The position numbers and the translations under genes are program-made. Source: Cryphonectria parasitica EP155 (Eukaryota > Ascomycota > Sordariomycetes > Diaporthales > Cryphonectriaceae). Taken from it: DNA of 64,000 bases. Below, in pieces: positions 9,590-21,240 of the stretch. The notes beneath the pieces are model-generated. The model was not told the origin of the DNA, searched no databases, and worked only from the letters and a program-made list of their open reading frames with translations. Positions within the stretch are counted from its first letter, which is position 1. Every line of letters starts with the position of its first letter. The stretch is from assembly GCF_011745365.1 (NCBI RefSeq), contig NW_024468918.1, positions 682,001 through 746,000 on the forward strand, in the 5' to 3' direction.

Positions 9590-12500
9590 CTAGAACAGAT
9601 TATGCTTATATTAAGTTTAATATATATATTTAAGAATACAAGTACAGCATACTATTGAATAGTAGCGCTTAGAGAAACTTTATATTCCTATATATCATTA
9701 ATCAGGTATAACTACAATAGAGATGAAAGAGATGCTTATACACTCTCAGCACTATAGAAGAATAATCTGTTGCATATAATCAAAGAGTAATTAATAAGAA
9801 GACTGATCATTTACTTATCTTAATCCAAGAATATATAGTTAAAGCTTTCTTTAATATCATGAATATAGCATAGCATGAGCTGATTATAAAGCTTTTATAG
9901 CTTAAGAAGCATAATCCTCGAATTAATTGAACTATTAGCTAGATTTCATAAGAATAAGCTATATTCAGAGAGATAGTTACAATTAATAGCGCAGGATTGA
10001 AGCTAGTAATTGAAGAATATTCAGAAAAAGAAGCTTTATACAACTTCATACATACTTTCAAGTTAGCAAAGCTAGCAATTCAAGAAGAAGAATCTAGTAA
10101 TAAGCAAACTCAAACAGTACCAGAGCACTAACAGATTAGCAAAATAATGAAAGCAAAGCTCTTAGCAAGTTAGTTTATTCCGGAGTAACAAGGAAAAGCT
10201 TCAGAATATAGATTGTAGAATCATATAGAAGAAATCTCGAAATCAGGCTCTCGAGCGCTCAGTTCAGCTCGGAGCAAATGCTTAAAGCTTTCAAAAACGT
10301 TACCAAAAACAACAAACAAAAAGAAGTACGCTTAATAATACCTACTATTCCTCCAGATAGCAGAAACAGCACAAGAACTAGAACTAATACTTGCAAATAT
10401 ACTATAAGAATATTACAAATTCAAGAAACTATTCCAAGAAGAATTGAATACAGGATTGCTAGAATATAGCTTATATAATCACAAGATCCTGCTACAAGAA
10501 GAAAAACAGCTCAAATTCTTTCTTATCTACAGATTAAATAAAATATAGCTAGAAATATTTCAAAAATATCTTAATAAGAATCTTAAGAAAGAATATATAC
10601 AATTATTATAATTATTAGCAGAATATCCTATTCTGTTTATACTTAAGAAGAATAGCAAGCTTAAGCTATATATTAATTATAAGCAACTTAATAATATTAC
10701 AATCAAGAATCAATATTTATTACTACTTATTAAGAAACTACAAAATAGATTGCAAGAAGTATAATGATTCATAGTTCTGAATCTAAAAAAAGCTTATAAT
10801 CTGATTAGAATAAAGAAAGAAGAAGAATAGAAAACTGCTTTTAGAATATGCTATGAATATTACAAATATTTAATTATATTCTTTAGTCTAACAAATGCTT
10901 CAGCTTCATTTCAGAAAATGATTAATTATATCTTATGCAAGCATCTGAATTAGTTTGTTATTGCCTATCTCAATAATATTCTTATCTATTTTCGAATACT
11001 TGAAGAATATAAGAAATATGTGAAAACAGTATTGCAAACGCTCCAAGATGCAAAACTTCTTATAAAATCTGCAAAGAATTATTTTTATATACAAAAGGCT
11101 GATTATCTCGAATTCACAATTAAGCTAGAATGCATTAAGCTATAAAAAGATAAGATAGAAGCTGTTAAGAATTAGCTAGTTTTCAGAAATATCAGAGATA
11201 TTAAATCTTTCTTCAAATATATCAATTTCTATAAGCAGTTTATTAGAAACTATAGCTGAATTGCACATCTTCTTACAAATCTTATTAAGAAAAAGCAGCT
11301 TTTTAAGTAAATCTTTAAGATATAAGAAGCTTTCAAGAAGATTATCAAGCATATTATCTTAAAACCAATTCTGTATAAAGCAGATTCTTATAAATCTTTT
11401 GAAATTAAAACTGATGCATTAGAATATATACTCAAAGAACAATTTAGCTAGCAAAACAACTAAGAGCATCTAAGAATTGTAAGCAACTTCTTAAAGAAGT
11501 TGAATAACTCGGAAATCAACTATAAAATCTCTGATTAGAAACTTATAGCAATAGTAAAAGCTTTTAAGAAATAGCAATACTATCTTATTAGCATGTAATA
11601 TTTAATTATAGTTTACTCGAATTATAAGAATCTAACTATATTTATAATAATTAAGGTTTTGAATAAGCAATAAGTTAGATAAGCAGAATTCCTTTTACAG
11701 TTCGATTTCAAGATTGTATATTACAAAAGCTCAGAAAATAAATAAGCAGATGCTTTTAGTAGAAGATCAGACTATTGAGATGCAGATTTTTCGGATATAT
11801 AGAATATCTTTGTTCAGGATAAGTTGGAAAATCTTGTTAATATATACAAAGAACTGAATGCTGTTTTCAGAATTGAATTCTTGGAAAAGGATTCAGAATT
11901 AATAATTCCAGATGAATAAGATAATTATATTAAGAATGTATACAGTGTATCAGTATATAAGCATCAGAGAATTAAAGTAATCTATGAATGTATTAAAAGA
12001 TATTGAAATTTATTAGATTTTAGAAAAAGAATTGAGAGTATTTTATAATAATGTAATAGCTATAAGAAGAATAAGATAGAAAGATATAAGCTTTACAAAC
12101 TACTGTATTTCTTATTAATATTTATAATTATTTAGCAATTCATTAATCTAAACTTTATTATTAAGCTACTTCTTTTATAAGAACTCTTAACTAAAGTGCA
12201 ATATAATAGCATTTTAGTAATAGTTTGCAGACTGAGCAAGTATGCTTATTTTCTCTTTTATAAGAAAAGTAGTATAGCAGAAGAACTTGTATATACATTT
12301 CTCAGAATAATTATTGCTAATTATAGCATGCTAGAGAAAATAATCTTTAATAGAGATAGAAAGTTTAATTCGAAGTTTTAAACTTTACTTATAAAATAAC
12401 TTGAAATATATTACAAAATATTTATAGCATTTTATCTGCAAACAAATAAATAGATAGAAAGAATGAATTAAGTTATTAAATAGTATCTTTAATACTATAT

Positions 12501-13191
12501 TAATTAGAAATAGAATAACTGAGTTGATTTATTGCTTCTTGTATAATTTGCTTATAATAATGCAAATATAAGCATAATAAAGAAATTATTATTCTTTATA
12601 TTCTACAAATATAATCTAATAGCTTACTATAAAGTATTGCTAAAAGTAGATATAGAAGCTGCAAATAAAAGGATTAAGAAGATTAAGAAAGTTTAGAAAG
12701 AATTCTGATTAGAATTATAATTCATTCAAGAACGAATAATGCAGTATGCAAACTCCAAGAGAATTGAGAGATCAATCCTACAGGAAGAAGATAAGATCTA
12801 TCTACTTTGGAAAAATATCAAAACAATCAAACCTAGTAATAAGCTCAATTACAAGAAGCTAGAATTATTCAAAATCTTGCAATAGATTTTCTTAGTTAAT
12901 TACGAATTAGCATTACTTCATGGAATAAGAATATACTCGATTTTTCATATCTTACTACTGGAATTAGCAGCACAGGAAATACTAACAGATAATACAGCAG
13001 AAGCAGAAAACAATGAATCAGAATATAAAGTAGAGAAGATTCTTAAGCATAGAAGCATAAACAGTACAAGAGAATACCTTATCAAATGAAAAGACTACTC
13101 AGCAAGCAAAAACTCATGAAAACTACGAAAGAACATCGAGAACGCTCAGGAAAAGATAGCTGAATATTGGAAAAGAAAAGCTAGCACCTAA
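9590..13191 (+). pseudogene. pol of copy A: protease, RT, RNase H, integrase, chromodomain
   Basis: The retropepsin active-site motif appears as LLNSSA at 9652-9669, so the catalytic Asp is Asn. RT spans about 10480-11200; the catalytic YxDD motif is YLNN at 10966-10977. RNase H (FEIKTDALEY) lies at about 11395-11790. Integrase lies at about 11900-12830 with VQYNSILVIVCRLSKYAYF and FNRDRKFNSKF. The chromodomain (YKVEKILKHRSI, REYLIK) lies at about 13020-13140. The pol stop TAA at 13189-13191 overlaps the antisense ORF stop (complement of 13188-13190). Trp and Gln codons are commonly TAG, TGA or TAA. Confidence 0.85.
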
Positions 13192-13560
13192 GACAACTGC
13201 TCTGCCCCAAACCAAAACCCAGAAGCCTCAGAACAGAAATCAGACGCTGCAATCCCATCTAAAACATTATCTCAATTCATCACATTAAGAGCATCTCAAG
13301 ACTGAGCCTCAACCACAGCCTCAGATTCAGCAGCACGCTAAGCATCCTCCTCCCAACGCTCCTCCTTCTCCAGCTTGTTCAGAAAATGCAGATCCTAACT
13401 AACCATCTTTACGCTATAATCATGCAGAGAACGTTTCTGTTTCCGCAAATATATCAAACGAGCTATTGCTTCGCTTAACTTAAACTAAAGCTTAAGAAGA
13501 ACTTTCTCTATATCCAACTTCTTCCAATCTAAATAACTAAGCTTAGTAATAATACAAGAT
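13188..13560 (-). pseudogene. Antisense ORF of copy A (cysteine-rich/coiled-coil family)
   Basis: On the complement a single frame runs for over 300 bp with RIP-type stops. It contains QKRSLHDYSVKMVS, then DLHFLNKLEKEERWEEDA, and ends SEASGFWFGAEQLS with TAG at 13190-13188. It aligns with the antisense frame of copy B (QKQKRSLYNHSAKMVS, DLHSLDELEKKE) and more loosely with G and F. The basic then acidic heptad-like pattern suggests a coiled coil. The N-terminal part is too degraded to define. Function unknown; see the G copy at 37793-38308. Confidence 0.6.
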
Positions 13561-13582
13561 ATTATTAGAGGGATTAGAAAGC

Positions 13583-13587
<5 letters not shown>

Positions 13588-13619
<32 letters not shown>
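13588..13619 (+). repeat. A32 homopolymer in copy A
   Basis: It is an uninterrupted run of 32 A between the antisense ORF and the 3' LTR. Copy B has the matching T35 run on the opposite strand, so it is a subfamily feature. On the antisense ORF strand it is a T tract just upstream of the readable exon. Confidence 0.95.
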
Positions 13620-13621
<2 letters not shown>

Positions 13622-13951
13622 ACTCAGAAAAGAAGCAAAATCTATAAGCATTTATCAGAATACTGGAATCATTGCAGAAACAATTCTAGCAAATACAATA
13701 GAAATATCTTTTAATATCTTCTATTATCTTATACTCCAATCCCTTTGAAATATAGAAAGAATAAAGTATAACTTCAAAATCTTAAAGATTAATAATTAGA
13801 AAAAGCTAAAAGCATTATTCGGATTTTCAAGAAAGAAACTTTTCAATTCTATTTAATATCTTGATTAGAAAGATATAATTATATATATAAATAACTTGCT
13901 AGAATATTTATAGAAGATTATTAGAAATAATAATTAATAAGAAAAAGATAA

Positions 13952-14413
13952 TATTATAATCTATTTAATATATAGATTACAAAATAAGCTCTGCTAATAA
14001 GAAATTAGATATTATAATTCAATATCGAATAATTATTAGGAATTATATAAGCAAGAGTTAGAATTGAATCATAATAATATAAATAAGCTGCTTACTGAAT
14101 TATTATAATATAGATTATGAATTATTATAATACAGATTATAAATTATAGTAAGCTAGATAAGCTATAATAAAGAGCTGAATATATAAGAATATATTCATT
14201 TCTATTAAATAGATCTTGTATATAGCTCTTCAGTTATTAATCTAAGTATTCAGTCTTATATACTAAGTAGCTTCAAAAGCAGTGAATATTTGCTTTGCTT
14301 ATCAGAACTTGTATAGTTCCGTATTCAAGAACTTAATATTTTGATACCGCTCTTATTAGTATAAACCTTCTTGTATACTTAGGAATCTTTGGATTGCTGC
14401 AGTGCTTATTACA
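13952..14413 (+). repeat. 3' LTR of copy A
   Basis: 462 bp, TATTATAATC...CTTATTACA. The left (inner) half is heavily converted to A/T, while the last 130 bp are closer to the unmutated state than the same part of the 5' LTR. It is followed by the TTAAG target duplication. Confidence 0.93.
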
Positions 14414-16042
14414 TTAAGTATAAGATTATAAAATAAAAATAATTTGAAAATTTTATAATATTTATAAATATAGCTATTAGAATAAATAATTATTTCTATA
14501 AATAATAAATAAAAAGATTTAAAAAAAAGAAAGCTAATTTATATAATAATTATAGCTAAATATTAGCAAAAAGTTTCAATTTCAAAGCTAGAATAAAAGC
14601 TTTTAGCAGAATATAATATAGAATGAATATTAGAAATAGCGCTTTCGCTAAGATATCTTTGAAGCACTAGCAGATTATATGCTACTTTTTCTTATATAGC
14701 TAATATATTGCTTTCTCAATTCTATTTCTATACTTAGCAAGAATTAGTCTTAATACAATTAGAAATCTATTAGCTTTCTCTTCAAGCTTGTTTCCTGCTT
14801 ATATTATTATAATTTCGCTTAGCTTTCATACTAGGTATCTGATAATGAAAGTATTTATATTAAATTTATAAAATTAAATATAATTATAAGAAAGATATAT
14901 AATTGAAATTATTATAATTATAATAAATTAAGCTATATTATATAAGATTATTGCTAGCTTAAGAAGCTTTAATAATAAAAGCTTATTTCTAAAGAATAAT
15001 AGCTTAATATAATGCAAGTATAATAATTTAATTAGCTAAGCAAAAATATTTTCTTAGAGCAAGTATTAAATTCTATTAATTATAAAAATCTTAGCTAAAT
15101 ATTCTGCTATAATAATAACTACTTAATATATCTCTTAAATAAGAAAAGCTTAGAATAGTTTCTAAAAATATTATAAAAAAAGATTAAGCAGCTAGCAATA
15201 GAAAGAAAGAAACTAATTTATAATACAATTCTGAATAATAGCAATTCAGATTACTTTAGTATTATTAAGAAGAAATTAGCTTTTAGAAAGAATAATAAAG
15301 AAAAATATCTCTTAAAATATTATAAATAGCAATAAACAAAATAATTCTTATAAGCATTTAAAGAAATATTTCTTAATAAGCAATCAAATAGTTTATTAAA
15401 GCTTATTAATAGTTTATTAAAGCTTGCTAGCTTTAGCAAAACAAACTTAGCAATACTTTATAATATATTCAATTATACTAGCATATTTCATTATATTTTT
15501 ATATATAATACAGAATATATAATATATAAATTCAGCTTTAGAGAATTCTTTATCTATATTTCTATTTATAATATAGAATCAATTTAGTATAAAGATTTCA
15601 GAATTAATTATATATACTAAGATTATTATAAAACTGCTTGAATCTTATATATTAGCTATAGTTGCAAGCTATACTTTTCGAAAAAGATTAAATATAAATA
15701 ATTTCTAGTATGAAAATAGAGATAAATTATTTAAGTTATTGAGAAATCTAGCATTAGATTCAGAGAAATTCTTGAAATAAAGCAAAATAATATATATATT
15801 AAGCTATTAATAAATAACTCTTGAGATTGCATTAATAGCAAAACAAAATAATAGCAGTATTAGATAATTAATTATATTATTCATATAAGTAATAAAGTTT
15901 GCAACTAATATAATAAGCAAAAAGCTAGAAAGAGATATTAGTATAAATAGCAATAAGCTAGAAAGCTTGCTTAGAAAGTAGTATAATAAGCTTAGATTTC
16001 AAAAGAGAAAGATTATTTATAATAAAATTATAAATAATTAGA
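14414..16042 (+). pseudogene. gag relic of element O, second part
   Basis: It resumes the gag interrupted at 6920. It aligns with gag of copies A and G, including the degraded knuckle region (about 14895-14950), the block CAAGTATTAAATTCTATTAA (about 15060) and the Lys-rich stretch (about 15920-16000). It carries an unaligned insert of about 200 bp at roughly 14640-14845. It stops just before the 3' LTR with no polypurine tract, which suggests a deletion there. Confidence 0.5.
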
Positions 16043-16114
16043 TATTATAACTCATTCAGCATGCAGATTATAAAGCAAGCTCTGCTAATAAGAAACTAAA
16101 TATTGCAATCTAAT
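16043..16114 (+). repeat. 3' LTR fragment of element O
   Basis: This is about 70 bp of LTR start (TATTATAACTCATTCAGC, as at 5767). It is broken by a second LTR start at 16115, that of element P. Confidence 0.65.
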
Positions 16115-16558
16115 TATTATAACTCATTCAACATGCAGATTACAGAACAGGCTCCGCTAAACAAAGAACTAAGTGTTGCAACTCAACATCGAACAACTAG
16201 CAGGGATTATATAATTCAGGATAAGGATTATAGCAGAGATGAATCATTAAATTATTAGAATGATTTAATGAGCCTGGATTACTTGAATAGTTAATAATCC
16301 AAAGTAAGCTATACTGAAGAGCTGAATATATAAGAATATATTCATTATTACTAGATAAATCACTAGAATATAGCTCTTTAATTATTAATCTAAATATTCA
16401 TTTATTATATATTTGAATAGCTTTAAAAGCAAATAATCAGCACTTGCATAAATTATAATCATACTCTGTATTCAGTAGATTCTACTTTGATACTGCTCTT
16501 ATTAGCATAAACTCTTTATATATTTTAGATCTTTGAATATTGCAGTATATTTATTACA
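16115..16558 (+). repeat. 5' LTR of element P
   Basis: 444 bp, TATTATAACTCATTCAAC...TTATTACA, inserted in the 3' LTR of element O. It has the TATA region at about 16326-16340 and its own palindromic module near 16245-16275 (GAATCATTAAAT and ATGATTTAATGA). Confidence 0.75.
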
Positions 16559-16722
16559 TTTTGATAATTCTTATTCAAGAATAATTCAGTATTATTCCCT
16601 TGAATAATACGGAATATAATAGCTTTAGAAATCCCTTCTTCATTCTTATATTAATTCATATAAAAGAAGCTAGTTAACTAGATTCGCTTCTTTTTTCAGC
16701 ATATTAAAGAACTTTAGCTAAG

Positions 16723-17184
16723 TATTATAAGTACTGCAGCAATCCGAAGATTCTTAAGTATACAAAGGGGTTTATGCTAACAAGAGCGATATTAAAGTAT
16801 CAAGTTCTTGAATACAGAACTATACAAGTCTTAATAAGCAATACAAATATTCATTGCTTTTAAAGCTACTTAATATATAAAACTGAATACTTAGATTAAT
16901 AACTGAAGAGCTATATACAAGATCTATTTAATAGAAATAAATATATTCTTATATATTCAGCTCTTTATTATAGCTTACTTAGCTTATTATAATTTGTAAT
17001 CTATATTATAATAATCTGTAATTTGTATTATAATGATTCAATAAGCAGCTTACTTATATTATTATAATCCAATTCTAACTCTTGCTTATATAATTCCTAA
17101 TAATTATTCAATATTGAATTATAATACTTAATTTCTTATTAGCAAAGCTTATTTTGTAATCTATATATTGAATAAATTATAATA
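16723..17184 (-). repeat. 3' LTR of copy B
   Basis: 462 bp at the left edge. The outer (left) part keeps GTATCAAGTTCTTGAATAC, whereas the same place in the 5' LTR reads ATATTAAGTTCTTAAATAT. The inner part is heavily AT-converted. Confidence 0.93.
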
Positions 17185-17513
17185 TTATCTTTCTTTTATT
17201 AATTATTATTTCTAATAATCTTTCATAAATATTCTAGCAAGTTATTTGTATATATAATTATGCTTTTCTAATCAAAATATTGAATAGAATCGAAAAATTC
17301 CTTTTTTGAAAATTCGAATAATACTTTCAGCTTTCTCTAACTATTAATCTCCAAGATTTTGAAATTATATCTTGTTCTTTCTGTATTTCGAAGAGATTAG
17401 AATATAAGATAATAAAAGATATTTAAAGATATTCCTATTGTATTTGCTAGGATTGTTTTTGCAATAATTCCAGTATTTTGGTAAATACTTATAGGTTTTA
17501 ATTCTTTTTTGAA

Positions 17514-17516
<3 letters not shown>

Positions 17517-17551
<35 letters not shown>
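17517..17551. repeat. T35 homopolymer in copy B
   Basis: Thirty-five T on the + strand, the counterpart of the A32 run in copy A. It lies directly upstream of the antisense ORF of this copy. Confidence 0.95.
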
Positions 17552-17553
<2 letters not shown>

Positions 17554-17569
17554 TTGCCTTCTAATCCCT

Positions 17570-17842
17570 CTAATAGTATTTCATATTACTACTAAGCTTG
17601 ATTGTTTAGATTGGAAGGAGTTGGATATAGAGAAAGTTCTTCTTGAGCTTTAGTTTAAATTGAGCAAGGCAATAGCTTGTTTGATACATTTGCAGAAACA
17701 GAAACGTTCTCTATATAATCATAGCGCAAAGATGGTTAGTTAGGATCTGCATTCTCTGGATGAGCTAGAGAAGAAGGAGCATCAGGAGAAGAATGTTCAG
17801 CATGCTGCCGAATCTGAAGCTGTAGTTAAGCTTGTTGCTGAG
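17570..17842 (+). pseudogene. Antisense ORF of copy B, 3' end lost in a deletion
   Basis: The strand is opposite to the element's gag-pol. The frame reads DCLDWKELDIEKVLLEL, LSKAIACLIHLQKQKRSLYN, HSAKMVS and DLHSLDELEKKEHQEK, with two TAG stops. It is the clearest example of the basic (R/K)KQKR-L block followed by the M-V-...-L-SLDEL acidic block that links all antisense copies. After AAGCTTGTTGCTGAG it runs directly into integrase sequence because of the B-specific deletion, so its own C-terminus and stop are gone. Confidence 0.65.
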
Positions 17843-20800
17843 TTTGATTGTTTTGATGTTTTTCCGAAGTAGATAAACTTTATCTCCCTTTTGTAAGATT
17901 AATCTCTTAATTCTTTTGGAATTTGCATACTGCATTATTTGTTCTTGAATGAATTATAATTCTGATCAGAATTCTTCCTAAACTTTCTTAATCTTCTTAA
18001 CTCTTTTATCTGCAGCTTCTGCATCTGCTCTTAGCAATGCTTCATAATAAGCTATTAAATTATATTTATAGAATATGAAGAATAATAACTTCTTTATTAT
18101 GCTTGTATCTGCACTATTATAAGCAAATTGTATAAGAAGTAATAGATTAATTCAGTTATTCTGTTTCTGATTGATATAATATCAAAGATACTATTTAACA
18201 ACTTGATTTATTCTTTCTATCTATTCATTTATTTACAAATAAAATGCTATAAATATTTTGTAATATATTCCAAGCTATTTCATAAATAAAGTTCAAAACT
18301 TTAAGTTAAACTTTCTATCTTTATTAGAAATTACTTTCTCTAGCATATTATAATTAGCAATAATTATTCTGAGGAATGTATATACAAATTCTTCTGCTGT
18401 ATTGCTTTTCTTATAAGAAAGAAAATAAGCATATTTGCTTAATTTGCAAACTATTATTAGAATGCTATTATATTACACTTTAGTTAAGAATTCTTATAAG
18501 AGAAATAGCTTGATAATGAAATCTAGATTAATAAATTGCTAAACAGTTATAAGTACTGGTAAGAAGTGCAGTAGTCTGTAAAGCTTATATTTTTCTGCTT
18601 TATTCTTCTTACAGCTATTGCATTATTATAGAATACTTTCAATTCTTTTTCTGAAATCTGATAAATTCCAGTATCTTTTGATGCATTCATAGATTGCTCT
18701 AACTCTCTAGTGCTTGTATGCTAGTATACTATATATATTCTTAATATAGTTGTTTTATTTATCTGAAGTTATTGATTCTGAATTCTTCTCTGAGAATCCA
18801 ATTCTGAAGGTAGCATTCAGTTCTCTGTATACATTAATGAGATTTTCTAACTTATCTTGAGCGAAGATGTTCTATATATCCGAGAAATCTGCATTTCAAT
18901 AGTCTGATTATCTGCTAAGAGTATCTGCTTATTCGTTTTCTAAGCTTTTACAATGTACAATTTTAAAGTCGAATTGTAAGAGGAATTCTGCTTATCTAAT
19001 TTATTGCTTATTCAAAACTTTAATTATTATAAATATAGTTAGATTCTTATAATCCGAGTAAACTATAATTGAGTATTATATGCTAATAAGATAATATTGC
19101 TACTTTTTGAAAGCTTTTATTATTGCTATGAGTTTCTAATTAGAGATTCTATAGTTGATTTCCAAGCTATTTAATTTCTTTGAAAAGTTGCTTATAATTC
19201 TTAAATACTCTTAGTTATCTTACTAGCTAAGTTATTCTCTGAATGCATATTCTAATGCATTGGTTTCAATTTTAAAGAGTTTATAGAGATCTGCTTTATA
19301 CAGAATTGGTTCTAAGATAACATGCTTAATAATCTTCTCGAAAGCTTTTTATATCTTGAAAGTTTATTCGAAGAGCTGCTCCTTCTTAATAAGATTTGTA
19401 AGAGAATATATAATCCAGCTATAGTTTCTAATAAACTGCTTGTAAAAATTAATATATCTAAGGAAAGATTTAATATCTCTAATATTTCTAGGAACTAGCT
19501 AATTTCTAATAGCTTCTATCTTATCTTTCTGTAGCTTAATGTATTCTAGCTTGATTGTGAATCCGAGATAGTTAGCTTTTTGTATATAAAAATGATTCTT
19601 TGCAGATTTTATAAGGAGTTTTGCATCTTGAAGCATTTGCAATATTATTTTCACATATTTCTTATATTCTTCAAGTATTCGAGAGTAGATAAGAATATTA
19701 TTGAGATAAGCAATGATAAACTAATCCAGATGCTTGCATAGAATATGATTAATTATTTTCTGGAATAAAGCTAGAGTATTTGTTAAACTAAAGAGTATAA
19801 TCAAATATTTATAATATTTATAGCATATTCTAAAAGCAGTTTTCCATTCTTTTTCTTTTTTTATTCTAATCAGATTATAAGCTCTTTTCAGATTCAGAAC
19901 TGTAAACCACTATACTTCTTGCAATCTATCTTATAGTTTCTTAATAAATAATAATAAATATTAATTCTTGATTATAATATTATTAAATTACTTATAATTA
20001 ATATATAGCTTAAGCTTGCTATTCTTCTTAAATACAAACAGAATGGAATATTCTGCTGATAATTGCAATAATTATATGTATTCTTTCTTAAGATTCTCAT
20101 TAAGATACTTCTGAAGTGCTTCTAGCTATATTTTATTTAGTTTATAGATAGAAAAGAATTTGAGCTATTTCTCTTCTTATAGCAGAATCTTATAGTTATA
20201 CAAGCTATATTCTAGTAATCCTGTATTCAATTCTTCTTAGAACAGTTTCTTGAATTTGTAATATTCTCGTAGTATATTTGCAAATATTGATTCTGATTCT
20301 TATACTATTTCTGCTACTTGGAGAAATAGTAAATACTGTTGAGTATGCTTCTTTTCGTTTGTTGTTTTTGGTAATATTTTTGAAAGCTTTAAGCATTCGC
20401 TCCGGGCTGAACTGAGCGCTCAAGAGCTTGATTTCGAGGTTTCTCCCGTATGATTTTACAATTCACATTCTAAAGCTTTTCCTTATCACTCCGAAGCGAA
20501 CTAACTTGCTAAGAGCCTTGCTTTCATTGTTTTGCTAACCTATTAGCGCTTTAGCACTGTTTAAGTTTGCTTATCACTAGATTTTTCTTCTTGAACTGCT
20601 AGTCCTGCTAACTTGGAAGTATATATAAAATCGTATAAAGCTTCTTTTTCTAAGTATTCTTCAATTACTAGCTTCGATCTTGCGCTATTGATTATAACTA
20701 TCTCTCTAAATATAGCTTGTTTTCATGAAATCTGGCTAGTAATCCAATCAATTCGAGAATTGTGCTCCTTGAGCTATAAAAGCTCTATAATCAGCTTATG

Positions 20801-21240
20801 CTGTGCTATATTTGTAATATTAAAGGAAGCCTTAACTACATATTTTTGGATTAAAACAGATAGATAATCAGTCTTCTTATCGATTACTTCTTGATTATAT
20901 ATAACAAGTTGTTCTTTCATAGTACTGAGAGTATATAAGCATCTTTTCCATCTCTATTGTAGTTGTATCTGATTAATGATGTATGGAGATATAAAGTTTC
21001 CCTGAGCACTACTATTCAATAATACGCTATACTTATATTCTTGAATATATATATCGAACTTAATATAAGCATAATCTGTTTTAGAAGCTTTATATAGAAA
21101 CTGTTCTAATCTGATTATTTATAATTCCTTTATAAGCAATCCTATTCTTTTGAATTCATTGAGAACTGCTTATTCTTCTAAGCTTGCTTTGCTGCTTCTT
21201 AAGCAAGCTTCTTAGCTTGCTTTTGCTTATATTATTATTA
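17843..21240 (-). pseudogene. pol of copy B: protease, RT, RNase H, integrase (no chromodomain)
   Basis: Reading the complement from right to left: the Lys/Gln/Ala-rich stretch near 21185-21240, then the protease motif LLNSSA at 21005-21022 (catalytic Asp to Asn). RT spans about 20250-19400, with YLNN for YxDD at 19697-19708. RNase H lies at about 19350-18950 and integrase at about 18900-17843. Integrase ends at a junction with the antisense ORF region, skipping the chromodomain. Stops occur throughout. Confidence 0.8.

Larger units (their letters stand above)
6921..14413 (+). mobile_element. Chromovirus copy A, complete (Ty3/Gypsy)
   Basis: The 7,493-bp element has two 462-bp LTRs and a perfect 5-bp target duplication TTAAG (6916-6920 and 14414-14418). 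It is inserted in the gag relic of element O, which resumes after 14413. The internal order is gag, protease, RT, RNase H, integrase, chromodomain, antisense ORF, A32 run, 3' LTR. All coding parts are full of TAA/TAG stops. No frame is usable. Confidence 0.93.
5767..16114 (+). mobile_element. Element O: extremely RIP-degraded chromovirus with gag but no pol
   Basis: The 5' LTR (5767-6220), gag relic (6221-6920 and 14414-16042) and start of a 3' LTR (16043-16114) are recognisable by alignment to other copies. Copy A (6921-14413) is inserted within gag and element P (from 16115) in the 3' LTR. Without these, the internal part is only about 2.3 kb. It ends soon after the Lys/Gln/Ala-rich stretch that precedes protease in the other copies, so RT, RNase H, integrase and chromodomain are missing. 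G and C are nearly absent over long stretches. It is either an internally deleted or a non-autonomous element, and is the oldest-looking copy in the window. Confidence 0.65.
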
